From contig ML996696.1 in the NCBI GenBank assembly GCA_010356995.1, positions 746,364 through 810,363 of the forward strand: a stretch of DNA of 64,000 bases, given 5' to 3'. Under the pieces are notes generated by a model, which saw only the letters and a list, made by a program, of their open reading frames with translations, ran no database searches and was not told where the DNA came from. Each line of letters starts with the position of its first letter. Within the stretch, counting starts at the first letter, position 1. This document shows positions 11,342 through 22,398 of the stretch, in pieces. The position numbers were made by a program, and so were the translations under genes. The stretch is from Trichodelitschia bisporula. Its lineage: Eukaryota > Ascomycota > Dothideomycetes > Phaeotrichales > Phaeotrichaceae.

Positions 11342-13703
11342 ATGGCGCCGCTCCGCCTTCAAATCGATGGGCATCGTTTCCGCGATGCCAACGGCCGCGA
11401 AGTCATCTTGCGCGGTATCAACTGCGCTGCCGATGCGAAGTTCCCGGCGTCTCCAGACCTCCCTTCCCATCAGTCCGAGCGGTTCTTTGACGGGGACAAC
11501 GTCTCCTTCGTTGACCGCCCTTTCTCAGCGACTGATGCGCCTACACACTTCGCTCGCTTGCGGAGATGGGGCTATAACACCATACGCTACGTCTTCACCT
11601 GGGAAGCTATTGAACATGCTGGACCCGGGAAGTATGATGAAGAGTGGATAGATCACACTATTACTTTGCTGCGAATCGCAAAGGATTATGGCTTCTACAT
11701 CTTCATGGATCCGCATCAGGACGTCGTATGTGCTCTATCTTGCTGTGCCAAATCTTCCCTGACAGCCATCAGTGGTCGCGCTTCTCCGGAGGTTCTGGGG
11801 CTCCCCTGTGGACCTTGTACGCCTGCGGCCTCGACCCAAAAACGTTCAATGCCAACGAGGCTGCCATCGTTCAAAACACGTATCCAGAGCCCGAAAACTT
11901 CCCCAAAATGATCTGGACGACCAACTATCAGCGTCTCGCGTGTCTGACCATATATGCCATGTTCTTTGCGGGCAAGGAATTCACACCCAACGCCATCATC
12001 GATGGCAAGAATATCCAGGACTACCTGCAAGACCATTTCTTGTCAGCTTGCAAGCATCTGGCCCAGCGCATACATGAGGCTGGAGATCTGGAGAACGAAG
12101 TCATCATTGGGTGGGAGAGCTTCAACGAGCCGAACAGGGGAATCATTGGCTGGGAGGACCTGACTGGTTTTCCCAAGGAGCTCAAAATGCACAAGGGAAC
12201 GGCGCCAACCGCATGGCAGGCTATCCTTCTAGGCGCAGGTCGGGCGTGTGAAGTAGATGTGTATGACTTTGGCGGCATGGGCCCGTACAAGGCCGGCACT
12301 GAACTCGTCGATCCGGAAGGCCAGCAGGCGTGGTTGTCAGCCGACTATGACGACACATTTTACGGCTTCAAACGAGACCCCTCGTGGAAGCTCGGTGAGT
12401 GCATCTGGGCGCAACAGGGCGTGTGGGATCCGAAGACAGATACCCTGACAAACAAGAACTACTTCGAGAAGGATCCGAGAACCGGTCAGTCGATCGACTA
12501 CGAATACTTTGCAAATCACTGGTTCATGGACTTTTACCGCAAATACCGCGACGCCATTCGGGATGTCCATCCGGAAGCCATCTTGTTCTGCCAGCCGCCC
12601 GTCCTTGAGATCCCTCCGACCCTTGGCCCCAAGGATGAGGACCCGAATATGGTGTTCGCTCCCCACTTCTATGACGGGATTACTCTCATTATGAAGAAAT
12701 GGAATCGGCTCTGGAACATTGATGTTTTCGGCATCTTGCGAGGGAAATACCTCACGCCGGCATTCGCCATCAAGGTCGGCGAATCTGCAATCCGCAACTG
12801 TTTCCGAGACCAGCTGGCGGCCATCAGAAAAGAGGGTATGGAAAAGATGGGTCTCCGACCTTGCATCTTCACCGAGATCGGCATTCCATACGACATGGAT
12901 GACAAGCACGCCTACAAAACGGGTGACTATTCGAGCCAGACGGCAGCCATGGACGCCAACCATTATGCCCTGGAGGGGAGCCAGGCAAATGGTTATACTT
13001 TGTGGACCTACGTTGCCACGGTAGGCATCCTCCTCAGTCTCCACAGTCAGACACTTACATCTTGTAGAACAACCACGAATGGGGCGACCGCTGGAACGGC
13101 GAAGACCTCTCCATCTTCTCAGAGGACGACGTTCCGCTCCCCGCTGTTCCCCCCTCCGCTGCTCAATCGTTAAGCTCCCTAGACCGCTCCTCTCCATCCT
13201 ACTCCCGCAGTCTAGCGTCGGAAGCACAAAACGTAGACCCCTCCACCCTCAAACGCTCCCTCACGAAAGACACCATGACAAGCAGCACCTCGAAAACCGC
13301 GCCTACCGAAGACAAAGCCGGATACCGTGCGGCCGAAGCCTTTGTCCGGCCCTCGCCCACTGCCGTCCACGGCGACGTCCTCGCCTTCGGCTTCGATTTG
13401 CGCAACGCCACCTTCACTCTCAAACTTCGGGCTCTTTCACCGACAAGCGAGGATCTCCCAACGGAGATATTCCTCCCTGAGTGGCATTTCCCGCGCGATG
13501 CGTCGGTTATTGATGTTTCAGGCGGGAAGGCGGAGTTGTTCGCTGAGGGCGAGGTGCAGGTGCTCAAGTGGTGGCATGCGGAGGGGGAGCAGAATATCTC
13601 GATCAAGGGGATTAAGCGGAAGATGGCAGTTTACAATGGAGATTTGTCGGAAGAGGAGGGGTATCTGGAGCAGTGTCAGAAGTCGACTTGTCTGCTTATG
13701 TGA
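11342..13703 (+). CDS. EGH1: Steryl-beta-glucosidase, GH5 (EGH1/EGCrP2 type)
   Basis: Hydrolyses ergosteryl-beta-glucoside and related glucolipids in fungi. Exons 11342-11725, 11773-13020, 13068-13703; 755 residues, close to yeast Egh1. The start is followed directly by LRLQIDGHRFRDANGREVI and LRGINCAADAKFP, the conserved N-terminus. GH5 catalytic residues are visible: acid/base Glu247 in SFNEPNRG and nucleophile Glu496 in IFTEIGIPYD; YTLWTYVAT and NNHEWGDRWNGEDLS meet across the second splice. A C-terminal beta-type domain follows (LAFGFDLRNATFTLKL, FLPEWHFP). No signal peptide. The last four residues are CLLM, a possible CaaX prenylation box (see findings). Both introns are 47 nt. Confidence 0.9.
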
Positions 13704-14814
13704 GGAAGTTCATTGAGAGTACCATGCTGTGACGGGATTAAACTCAAAATTGCCATGGACGGCGTATGGGTGGTGGCGATTGAGACAGCTTCAAACACAA
13801 GGTGGCTTTGAGTAGTTTGTTCTTGCATATATCTTGTTCCTCATGCTCTGGCTTTATTCCTCACCCCGAGACGCAAATGTCTTTGCTATTTTGCATTGTT
13901 GTGCGTCGTCTAGCATCATTTCCGGAAAGTATAGAGGTCTGGACTGGGCAGACGGGAGGGGTTGGGTGGAAGAGAAAGCCTGATGCTCATATACCATAGG
14001 CGAGGCTGAACTTCGGGCTCAGCAGCTAGCCTTGTACTCCCGTAGGTGGGGAGAGATCGGCATGCCCTGGGACTTCACTCTCGCTCATGCGCAACAGTAA
14101 CGAGTATTGTGGGTCTCAAGATATGCTGAAATGGCCACTAAAAGAAATAGAAACCGCTCAGAAACTCTTCTTTGCAATAAGACGTGAAGATGGAGAGGAA
14201 TTTAAAGGCCAATGCTCACGGAGGATCAGACGGCCTAAGTGCGGGGTTTTAGGCATTAGAAATGCGAGAACGTTGAGCATAAGGCGCCCCCGACCTGGAG
14301 TTACACAAACGCCGGAATCCGTACGGCGGTGACGCTAACCGCGGCCTTTTTTGTTCGATTCACCCCGGACTCGAGATGAAAGGCTTCCGGCTTTGATATA
14401 CTACGGTATGCATCGTTTCTTGGGTTGTTTCTTCAACTAAAGTCCCCTCACAAAGAGCCATCCGTCGCTTAGCCGGTGCCTGAGGAGAATTATATTATTG
14501 CCCCTCGTGACAGCGCGCTGGTGACGAAGGCGGAGGACCCAATCACCCGCCACTACGACTTGGGCCTTCATGATCTGGTGAACACGTCGGTTTCCTTGAC
14601 TCACTCCACCAACTCTCCTTCCTCACCCTTTCGTCCACCCAACGTATTTTGCCATGAGCATTGCCTACCTCTGTCAACTCCCATTTCCCCACTATCTTTC
14701 TGTTCTTAGCATCTTCACCACCTCCGAAACGGCGCCCGTCTAGACCCTCCCCATTTTCCCCTCCACCGACGTTTGAGTACATCCACCGTGCCTTCACTCT
14801 TTTCGCCACACCCA
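13704..14814. other. Intergenic region, EGH1-like to exportin-5
   Basis: No gene is supported in 1.1 kb. Short open frames (for example around 14087-14332) have no family look and no splice-consistent partners. The last 250 bases are pyrimidine-rich, typical of a fungal promoter. A frame open upstream to 14773 begins only with TTG, so the first ATG at 14815 was taken as the exportin start. Confidence 0.45.
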
Positions 14815-17800
14815 ATGGCGGCCGCTGGCAATGGCCATGCGCCGGGCAACGGCCTTGCACATCCAGCGCCAGATCAGAACATCGACGTGCACACAATCCT
14901 CCAAGCCGTCGAGGCTATCTACGACCCGCACTCCACAAACGACACCCGTATCGAGGCGAGCAAGTTCATAGAGAACATCAAGTCTTCCGTTGCTGCTCGT
15001 GACTTCGGACTTTCTCTAGCTTTGGATGGATCCAAGAATCCAACCCTTCGACACTACGGCCTTTCCGTACTCGAGTGGCACATCAAGGTTGTGTGGGATG
15101 GCAACAACGAACAGCTGGAACAGACACTCAAGGGCTTCATCGTCCAGCTAGCACACAATGTCACGGAACAAGACCCCGGATACTTGAGAAACAAGGTCGG
15201 ACACATCTGGGCGGTGTTTGCGAAGCGGTCATTAGGGGCCGGTTGGAAGGTGTCAGAGATGGATGGTCTCCTGGCCGAAATGTTCAAACAGTCGAGCGCT
15301 CACCGGGATGTCGCCCTTTGCGTACTTCAGACCCTCGCCGAGGACGTCTTTCGTCCGGACGACCCTCTTTCCATTCTGCGCGCCGAAAAGCTGGGGGTGT
15401 CTCTCATTATGATGTTCATGCCAACGGCTCTCCTGGACAAGCTGCTGCACGGGCTCGAAGATGGCTACATGTCTGAAGGCTGGATCCCTCGTTTATGTAC
15501 ATCACTTGAGTGGCTGGTGTCAAACGATCGTTCTGCGACCTTAAAGTCGCTTAGTACACTCGCTGCTGCGTTGTCCTGGGCGCCTTCATCCCCTCTTTCA
15601 CAGACGGAGTGGGCATCACCTATCTGCAAAAGCTTGACGGTTCAAGATGACAGCCTTCGTCTGGCGGGAGTTGAAGCTCTGCTTGCAGTATGTTCTCGCG
15701 AGCGGTATACCGAAGCTGAGTTCCTCGCGATCATCGTTCCTTTGATTGGGCCGAACAACAAGGAATTGCTGCGACTTGTGTACGCAGACGCCCTGGTAGA
15801 TGCCAGTAGCATAGATGACGTCAAGTATGATCTACTGAAGAAGACATGCAAGGTAAGCTCGCAGTTCTGAGCCATTGACCCGCGCTGATGTTCACAGTTG
15901 ATTGCACGCCTAACCAGCTGGGCTGAGAAGTCCATGGCAGTCCTACCTTCGCAAGATGATGCACATGCCTTTCTCCTCTTCACTTTGGATGTTGTCCAGA
16001 CCCCGTGCCTTTCGGCTTCAGAGCCCGTTCTTCGTTCGTGGAACAGCCTGTTGCGCTCACGCAAGACGATGGACATGTTGCAGCCCATCATCGTTCAGGT
16101 CATCAACGTGCTCATGGGTCTCTGCAACGAGCGCCTGAAACGTTACGATCACCTTCCTGATGACTCCGAAGATCCAATCGCCCTTTTCCTTGCTGAAGAT
16201 TTTGACTCGCTGTCGGAGAAGCAGTCATTCCTGAACACCTATCGGCGTTATTGCACCGAAATAGTGGAGTCTTTGGTGCGGCGCTTCCCTGTGGACGCCA
16301 TTACGCACATCCTCTCCAAAGCTGGCACCATTCTCCAAGAAGTGCACGATGGGCTGAAACAGATCCCTAACATCGTGGCCACCTTTGACAAAAACTCCAC
16401 TTACATCCTGAACACAGATGCACAAGTCATGATGGTAACTGCTGCCACGAATGGCTACAAGTCCTGGGTTATGGATGACTCCCGCGAAGAATTGACTCCC
16501 CATATCGAAGAAGAGGTCCAGGCTCAGTTCGGTAGATTCTGTGAAACCCTCCTATCCATGGACTTCCCCGATCCTGCCGTACAAAAGCGAGTATTTTGGG
16601 GCCTGGCGCATCTTATGACGCGCGTCCTGAGCGATGAGCCCATCGACCGGATGCTACGCCTTCTCCGTCGGCTGCTGGAGACCAACTTTCCGGAGGACTC
16701 TTCCAACCCAGAGTACGCTGAAGCCGTCAAGTTGCTCCATTGGACGTGCATACATGAAAGCCACAAGCTTGCCCATAATTACGCAACCGTCCTATGGCCC
16801 ATGTATGATCAGCTTGAGCAGACCGTTCATAGCTTGTCAGAGTCTCGTGCAGAGCACCGGAGGCTCAGCATGTTCGCGTTCCTGTTCATCATAGTCCATC
16901 GTACTCATGCGCTTGAACTCGAGCCAAAGCTTACCAAACTCCGGAGCATGATTACCCCATCTACCCTTGAGTGGCAGCGTCCCGAAGTCGATGCCTACTT
17001 CTCTGATATCGGTCACTTCTGCGAGACTGTGGGCTTTGCCCCACTCCCACAGTTTCTGTTCACACATGACTTCCATAAGGTGGAGAATTGGGGCAGCAAA
17101 GCGCTGGATGTTGAAGGCCAGACTTTGAGGGCAGGGATCGTTGAGCGTCTCGATGTAAGTGCATTCTTTGCTCGTTTCCTGCCTGTACTAATGTCTCTAG
17201 ATTATGCCTCATCGGGTCACTCGGATCCTCCTCATGGCTACCTTTGACAAGCTGTCGCCGACCGCGCGTGCGCATCCCGTTGCTGTCACTCTCTGGCGGG
17301 ATACCGTACCCATCATCCTCCCTAACCTTCTGCAGTCCATTCGGTATGATCACTTTGTTACTCTTGAGGACTTTGCTAATATTCTCAGCTGGGCTCACTC
17401 ACTGAGCGATCCCAAAAACTGGCCTCAGATGCATCCCCAGATGCAATCTATGGTTGGGAAGATGCTTGTTGACCGCTTTTGGCAAGCAGGCATATCCAAC
17501 GAGAGCGTCGAGGCTTTCTACGCGCGCGTCAATACCTCCAAAGACACCTACGAAGGTCTTGCTTCTGCCGTCCGCGGCACGCTGAGACAGGTACGCGAGA
17601 AGGCATACAACATCCTGACCTACCTCGTGAAGCTGGGCGATGCCTTCTACGGCGTCAATGGCATAGCGGAGGCAGTCGCACAGTATGTCATCGAGACGTC
17701 AAAGGCCCTCTCCGTCCACCAGACATCCACACTGCTGCATTGCTTACAGGACATCATCATGAATTGCCCCCCTGAAAACCGCCCCGCCTTTCTCCCCCCA

Positions 17801-18628
17801 GTCCTACGCGCCCTTTTCCAGCTCCTGAACGAGAAGCTGTGCGCCGAATGGGAGGCCATCGCGCAGCGCACCGGCGTCGCAGTCGCAGAGGACCATCTGG
17901 GCGAAGAGATGAAAGCTGAGAGCGTCCTCCGCATCCTGACCCACAACTCCGTAATGCTGGTAGACAAGCTCCTCCAGGAAACCCGTACGCATCTCTTATC
18001 CCTCCCGCCATACTCACAATTTGCTTACCCCCCAGCCACCGACCCGCACCCCGAGCTCTCGATCCGTCGCATCATGTTCGCCGACGAACCCACGCTCTCC
18101 GACCTCCTAATGCTCCTCCGCTCCGCGCTCCGCATGCGCGACACCCGCTCCTGCAGTACTGCGATCCACTCCCTCTCCACCCTCCTCCCTGACTTCAACA
18201 AACCGTCCCCCGTGCACGACTTCCTCTACACCGAGGTCCTGAAGACGGCAATCACATCCTTCAACGAGCCGTACTTCGTGGACGCGCAGCGCAATCTCGC
18301 GACCCTCATTGCGCAAATCTGTCTCGACCACGACACGGCCTTCGCAGTCCTGACCCAGCTCCCGGGACTGGGTGATGATGTTCCGCGTGTGGAGCGCGCG
18401 CTCAAGCGTGTCCGCGACGCGAAGAGTGCAGGCCAGGGCGCGGCCGTGGTTATGGACCTACTGCACAGTCTGCGCGGCGTGAGTATCCACGAGCTAGGCA
18501 AGATCGAGCGGACGAAGCCGCGCCCGCGCGTTCGGGATGCGCCGATGGATGTCACGGAGACGGGGATACGTCGTGGGGGCGAGGACCAGCTTGATGGTGT
18601 TGCCACGATGTTTGGCAAGATGGTGTAG
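14815..18628 (+). CDS. MSN5: Exportin-5 / Msn5-type karyopherin
   Basis: Importin-beta-family receptor that exports phosphorylated proteins or small RNAs with RanGTP. Exons 14815-15852, 15898-17154, 17201-18628, with two possible extra introns in the last part (17344-17388, 45 nt; 17985-18035, 51 nt) that have GT/AG ends, keep frame and contain no stop. Length is 1240 residues if both are read through, 1208 if both are spliced. The N-terminal region reads TNDTRIEASKFIENIKSS, then LRHYGLSVLEWHI, VGHIWAVFAKRSLG, and HRDVALCVLQTLAEDVF, an exportin-5/XPO1-like N-terminal module; VDRFWQAGIS and LRQVREKAYNIL are typical further on. The whole protein is helical repeat. Aspergillus KapL is the expected orthologue. 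The first Met (MAAAGNGHAPGNG) is preceded in frame only by a TTG. Confidence 0.87.
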
Positions 18629-19125
18629 GTGTTCGGTTGAGGCAGTGTGCTGAGGCTGTGGTGTGCAAGCGCATTTTTATACGAGAGAACTGATGTGTGG
18701 GGCAGTGTGACGGCCGAATGAGGCGTGGATGTGTGGATGTGTGGATGTGTATATATACGCGGGGTAGGCGGCGTGGGCAACGGCGTTCGAAGGCTTTGTG
18801 GCTGGGTAATAGACGGGGGCAGGTTGTGGGCTTTACGAGTGCGCGTTGGGGATGGGATGCGCGGCCTTATCTTGCTGGGTGGTTTTCTGTGCAGTGGATG
18901 GCGCGCGCTTCATATATGGTAGTTACCGGATATGTGGGTAGCTCGGGTGTAATCGAGTCTATCGCTTGCCATGCTTATTGCTCGTGCTTGAAGTTCGTTC
19001 GTCTCTTTCTCCAATTCGTATACGGATAATCTCATCAGCGCCGTCCATGCCCATATACACACGACATGAACGAAGCCATCAAGAAATGCACCATCAAACC
19101 CCCTCCCGTACTCAGGGTATCAAAT
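18629..19125. other. Convergent 3' gap, exportin-5 and OCT1
   Basis: Contains a short TGTGGATG microsatellite at about 18726-18750 followed by TATATATA. No gene seen. Confidence 0.45.
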
Positions 19126-21474
19126 CTAAATTCTCCCCTCCCTGACCCCCCACCGTCCCACCTCCTTCATTGCCTCCTCCCCCCCATGTTCCAACCTCTC
19201 ATCCCCAAGCACTCCAGCAACACACTTCCACCCATCCCTCCCCCCACCCCACCTAAGCACCTCATTCCTATACCCCTCCCCCGCCCGCCGATCCACCGCC
19301 CCCTCCCCGCCCTGGAACACAACCTTCCACACGCGATTCGCAATCGCCCGATCAAACAAATAGCTGTAATACACCGCGCCATAGCCATACATATGCCCGA
19401 AAAAGCCCTGCCACGCCGTGCCCGCAGGCTCATGCACGCTCGCAAACGTATCAAAAACGTCGTGATACACAGCCGTGCTATCCACGCTCCCCTCTCCAGC
19501 CGGAACGCCATGATACCGCTGATCCAGCATAGCGAGTAAAATCTGCGCCTCCGTCTCCGCGCCTTGAGTCCTCTTCTCCAGCTCCAACCGCTCCTGCACC
19601 AGCTCATACGGCAGCGCCTTGCCTGTCTCCCAGTGCCTAGCCCAGAGCCCCAGCACCTTGGGCGCGAACGCAAAATGCTCCATCAGGACGGAGGGTAGTT
19701 CGGCGAAGTCCGTCGCGCACCGCGTGCCACTGACGTTTTGCAGCTCGGTGCGGCCAAGCATGCTATGCGCGGCATGGCCCATTTCGTGGAACAGCGTCTG
19801 CACGTCGCGGAACGAGAGCAGGGTGGGGCGCGTGGAGCCCTTCGCGGGACGGGGGAAGTCACAGATGAGCGCTATGGTGGGGAGTTGGTAGAACGTGCCC
19901 GAGACCGGGTCGCGCGCGGCCGCCATGCCGTCCGTAGCCGCTTCGAGCGGGGAGGCGAAGGCGTGCGGCGCGTGGGCGTACTCTGCGACTTCAGCGTCGG
20001 AGATGGCGCGGGAGCAGCGCAGGGTGAAGTGTGCCGGGTTCGGCGATTTACCGGGGCGCGAGAAGAGGTCGCAGTAGACGACGGCGATGTGGTTTCCGCT
20101 GTCGTCGATGACGTCGAGGCGGCGGACGTCGTCGGTCCAGGCTTCGCCCGGAAGGGTCTCACGGGGGACGAGGCGGATGCCGTAGAGGTGGGTGAAGAGG
20201 CGGGAGAGGCCTTGGAGGACGGAGCCGAGGGAGAAGAAGGCTGCGAGGGTGTCGGGGCGGATGCGGGTTTGGAGGCCGCTGAGGAGGCGCGAGGTGTAGT
20301 AGTCCCGGTCCCAGGCGTTGATGCGGTGGGGGAAGTTGTCGCTTCGGGCGTCTGACTCTTTTAAATCGAGTAAGTCTTGGAGCTCCTCTTGGACTTGCGG
20401 ACGGGTATCTGCGAGGAGAGCTTCTAGGAACTGGTTCACTGCTTCTGGAGTCTGTGCCATCTTGTCGGACAGCGCCATGTGGCCGTATGTCGGGTAGCCA
20501 GCCACTTTGGCCAGTCTGGAGCGCGCATTCAACAGCTTTTCCAGCCGCTTGACGCTTGCCTTGGAGGCCGTCCGGTTCGCCACATAGATTTCCCGTCTAA
20601 CGTCCGGATCTTCGATCTGACGCAGCGCAATGACAGCGGTAGAACCAGTCGTAGGTACAGTGGAAGTACCAAACCTCGTCAAGCGCTTGACGACAGTCGG
20701 ATCCATGCCCCTCAGCCGGCTGCTGCTAAAGTTGATATACGGCTTTTCCGGAGCCATATTTGCTTCAAACTGGCTCCCAACCTTGGCAATTTCGTTTGAA
20801 ATTTCAACGAAATCGTTCCTCGCCCCGTCGGGAAGGTCAATGGCTGACTTGGAAAAGTCTCGTATGAGGATGTTAGCCACAGTCTTCTCCTCTTCGCTCC
20901 ATGATTCCAACACCTCCGGTATGGCCGCCGCACGCTTCAGTTGATCATTAAGCCCGGTCGTAGTGTTCAGTTTGTTCATGTACTCGAACATGGTGGCATA
21001 CGCCGCCGTCGCCGCCGCTTGGAACCGGCGGTCCGGATGCGACATGCGCACGAAGTCAGCCAAATCAATGACTCGACACAGCCAGTCGCTCAGCCGGTCC
21101 ATATCCCTTACAATCCCCTTATACCCTTCCACCGTTTCCACAGCCAGTATCTTCTCGACAAGCTTCTGACATTTCAATAGCGTAGCCTGCGCATACGTCT
21201 GGAATCCCTCCGGCTGCATGAGGTAGCGATTGCCGAGCAAGCCCGCCGACTTATGCCCAACCTGATGCCGTGATTTCTGCAGAAACTCATCCCAGAAGTG
21301 CTGCGAGTCGAATATGCGCCGCAATGTCTGGTCGTCATGGTCGTTGTCGGCGGTTGTAAAGGTCGCGGGGGCGGGGGAGGGGCGTGCTGCGGCGGCGCTG
21401 GTGGCATTTGCTCGGCGCTGGGCGTAGAGACACTGGACGCAGGTCCAGCGCGGCCTCTTGAAGCGGCGTATCAT
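19126..21474 (-). CDS. OCT1: Mitochondrial intermediate peptidase (M3 family)
   Basis: Matrix metallopeptidase that removes an octapeptide (or shorter piece) from imported precursors after MPP cleavage. Single exon, 782 residues, typical of the family. The N-terminus is basic and lacks acids (MIRRFKRPRWTCVQCLYAQR), as for a presequence. Family blocks: FWDEFLQKSRHQVGHKSAG, LLGNRYLMQPEGF, the zinc motif HEMGH near residue 563 inside TLFHEMGHAAHSMLGRT, downstream QNVSGTRCATDFAELPS with the third zinc-ligand region, and MYGYGAVYYSYLFDRAIA near the end. It converges on exportin-5. No oddities. Confidence 0.95.
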   Translation of the reverse strand: MIRRFKRPRWTCVQCLYAQRRANATSAAAARPSPAPATFTTADNDHDDQTLRRIFDSQHFWDEFLQKSRHQVGHKSAGLLGNRYLMQPEGFQTYAQATLLKCQKLVEKILAVETVEGYKGIVRDMDRLSDWLCRVIDLADFVRMSHPDRRFQAAATAAYATMFEYMNKLNTTTGLNDQLKRAAAIPEVLESWSEEEKTVANILIRDFSKSAIDLPDGARNDFVEISNEIAKVGSQFEANMAPEKPYINFSSSRLRGMDPTVVKRLTRFGTSTVPTTGSTAVIALRQIEDPDVRREIYVANRTASKASVKRLEKLLNARSRLAKVAGYPTYGHMALSDKMAQTPEAVNQFLEALLADTRPQVQEELQDLLDLKESDARSDNFPHRINAWDRDYYTSRLLSGLQTRIRPDTLAAFFSLGSVLQGLSRLFTHLYGIRLVPRETLPGEAWTDDVRRLDVIDDSGNHIAVVYCDLFSRPGKSPNPAHFTLRCSRAISDAEVAEYAHAPHAFASPLEAATDGMAAARDPVSGTFYQLPTIALICDFPRPAKGSTRPTLLSFRDVQTLFHEMGHAAHSMLGRTELQNVSGTRCATDFAELPSVLMEHFAFAPKVLGLWARHWETGKALPYELVQERLELEKRTQGAETEAQILLAMLDQRYHGVPAGEGSVDSTAVYHDVFDTFASVHEPAGTAWQGFFGHMYGYGAVYYSYLFDRAIANRVWKVVFQGGEGAVDRRAGEGYRNEVLRWGGGRDGWKCVAGVLGDERLEHGGEEAMKEVGRWGVREGRI

Positions 21475-21992
21475 GGCGTTGCCGGAGGTGGGGGGTCTTG
21501 GAGATTTGAAGTGTATAAGTAGGGCGGGATCGCTGCGTCGTCATTCCCTTATCACAGGCTGAAAGATTCTGGCTGTGCCGGCTGCCTTGGCAGAGCGGAA
21601 GCTGTCCGCCGGGTAATTCCGCCCCTGTGCATCCAGGCCAGCCTCGTTCAGTGCAGTTTCAGTTCGGCTGCAATCTGAATGTGGGCCTTCCAGATCTATT
21701 CATAGAAGTTTTGTACATGTTTGCATGCCTTTATACTCATTGAATATGCCCTACAACCAGTTCCCGTTTCAATCTACCTTACTCCACTCAGAAATGTCCC
21801 TTACAACATCCTCACTGTACTCTCCCCATCAAGTCACTCATCCGCTACGGAGCTCTTAATCCTCAACACGAAATCGCGGTATCCCTCCGCTAGCATCAAA
21901 GACCCCATTACCAACCAGAACACACTGCGTGGATGGCACTGTCCAGTGCTCCATACATTCAACACATTACTTTTATTTTAGTAACTCACAGC
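21475..21992. other. OCT1 upstream region to 5S rRNA gene
   Basis: Promoter side of OCT1 and 5' flank of the 5S gene. A frame of 86 codons that overlaps it has no similarity or plausible exon structure. A CTTTTATTTTA stretch lies about 20 bp before the 5S start. Confidence 0.4.
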
Positions 21993-22111
21993 ACATACGG
22001 TCATAGGTCGGCGAAAACACCAGTCCCCGTCTGCTCACTGAAGTTAAGCTCCGAACCGGTTGACTAGTAGTTGCGTGGGTGACCAGCAGCGAATCCCAAC
22101 TGCTGTATGTT
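21993..22111 (+). rRNA. 5S ribosomal RNA
   Basis: About 119 nt, from ACATACGG to GCTGTATGT, whose ends pair as helix I. The internal promoter and core are recognisable: GAAGTTAAGCTCC (A-box region), ACTAGTAGTTGCGTGG and GTGACCAGCAGCGAATCCC, which match fungal 5S such as Neurospora at most positions. A T run (22110-22114) acts as the pol III terminator. The gene stands alone between protein genes, the dispersed arrangement usual in filamentous ascomycetes. The 5' half (helix II-III region) differs more from the Neurospora sequence I remember, so it may be a minor variant or a diverging copy. Confidence 0.9.
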
Positions 22112-22398
22112 TTTGCCTTTTTGCATCGTGAAGGGGTGTTGGTGGGTGTCTGAAAGAACTGACCACGGACAACCTGAAAAGATCGTAGCCGTCGCCCCTT
22201 CTATGGTCCATGGGTACCACGTAGCGTAGACCATTGGGGAAGGCGTGGGTTTTTGGGCAGTCATTCGATGTCTACCCCGGTCAGTGAGCAGGCACCTCTG
22301 GTCGAGATAACTGATACCTCGACGCTTGAAATCGAGTTCGTGGAAGCTGGAGGCATGAAATCATAAATTCTCAACGTCCCAGTACTAGCGTAGCTTCA
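22112..22398. other. 5S 3' flank and permease 3' flank
   Basis: No gene seen in these 290 bases between the 5S terminator and the stop codon of the minus-strand permease. Confidence 0.4.

Noticed and set aside
14773-14814. Upstream extension of exportin-5
   Set aside because: It starts with TTG; the first ATG in frame is 14815.
20000-20355. Long plus-strand frame of 205 codons
   Set aside because: It is the antisense shadow of OCT1 in GC-rich coding DNA.
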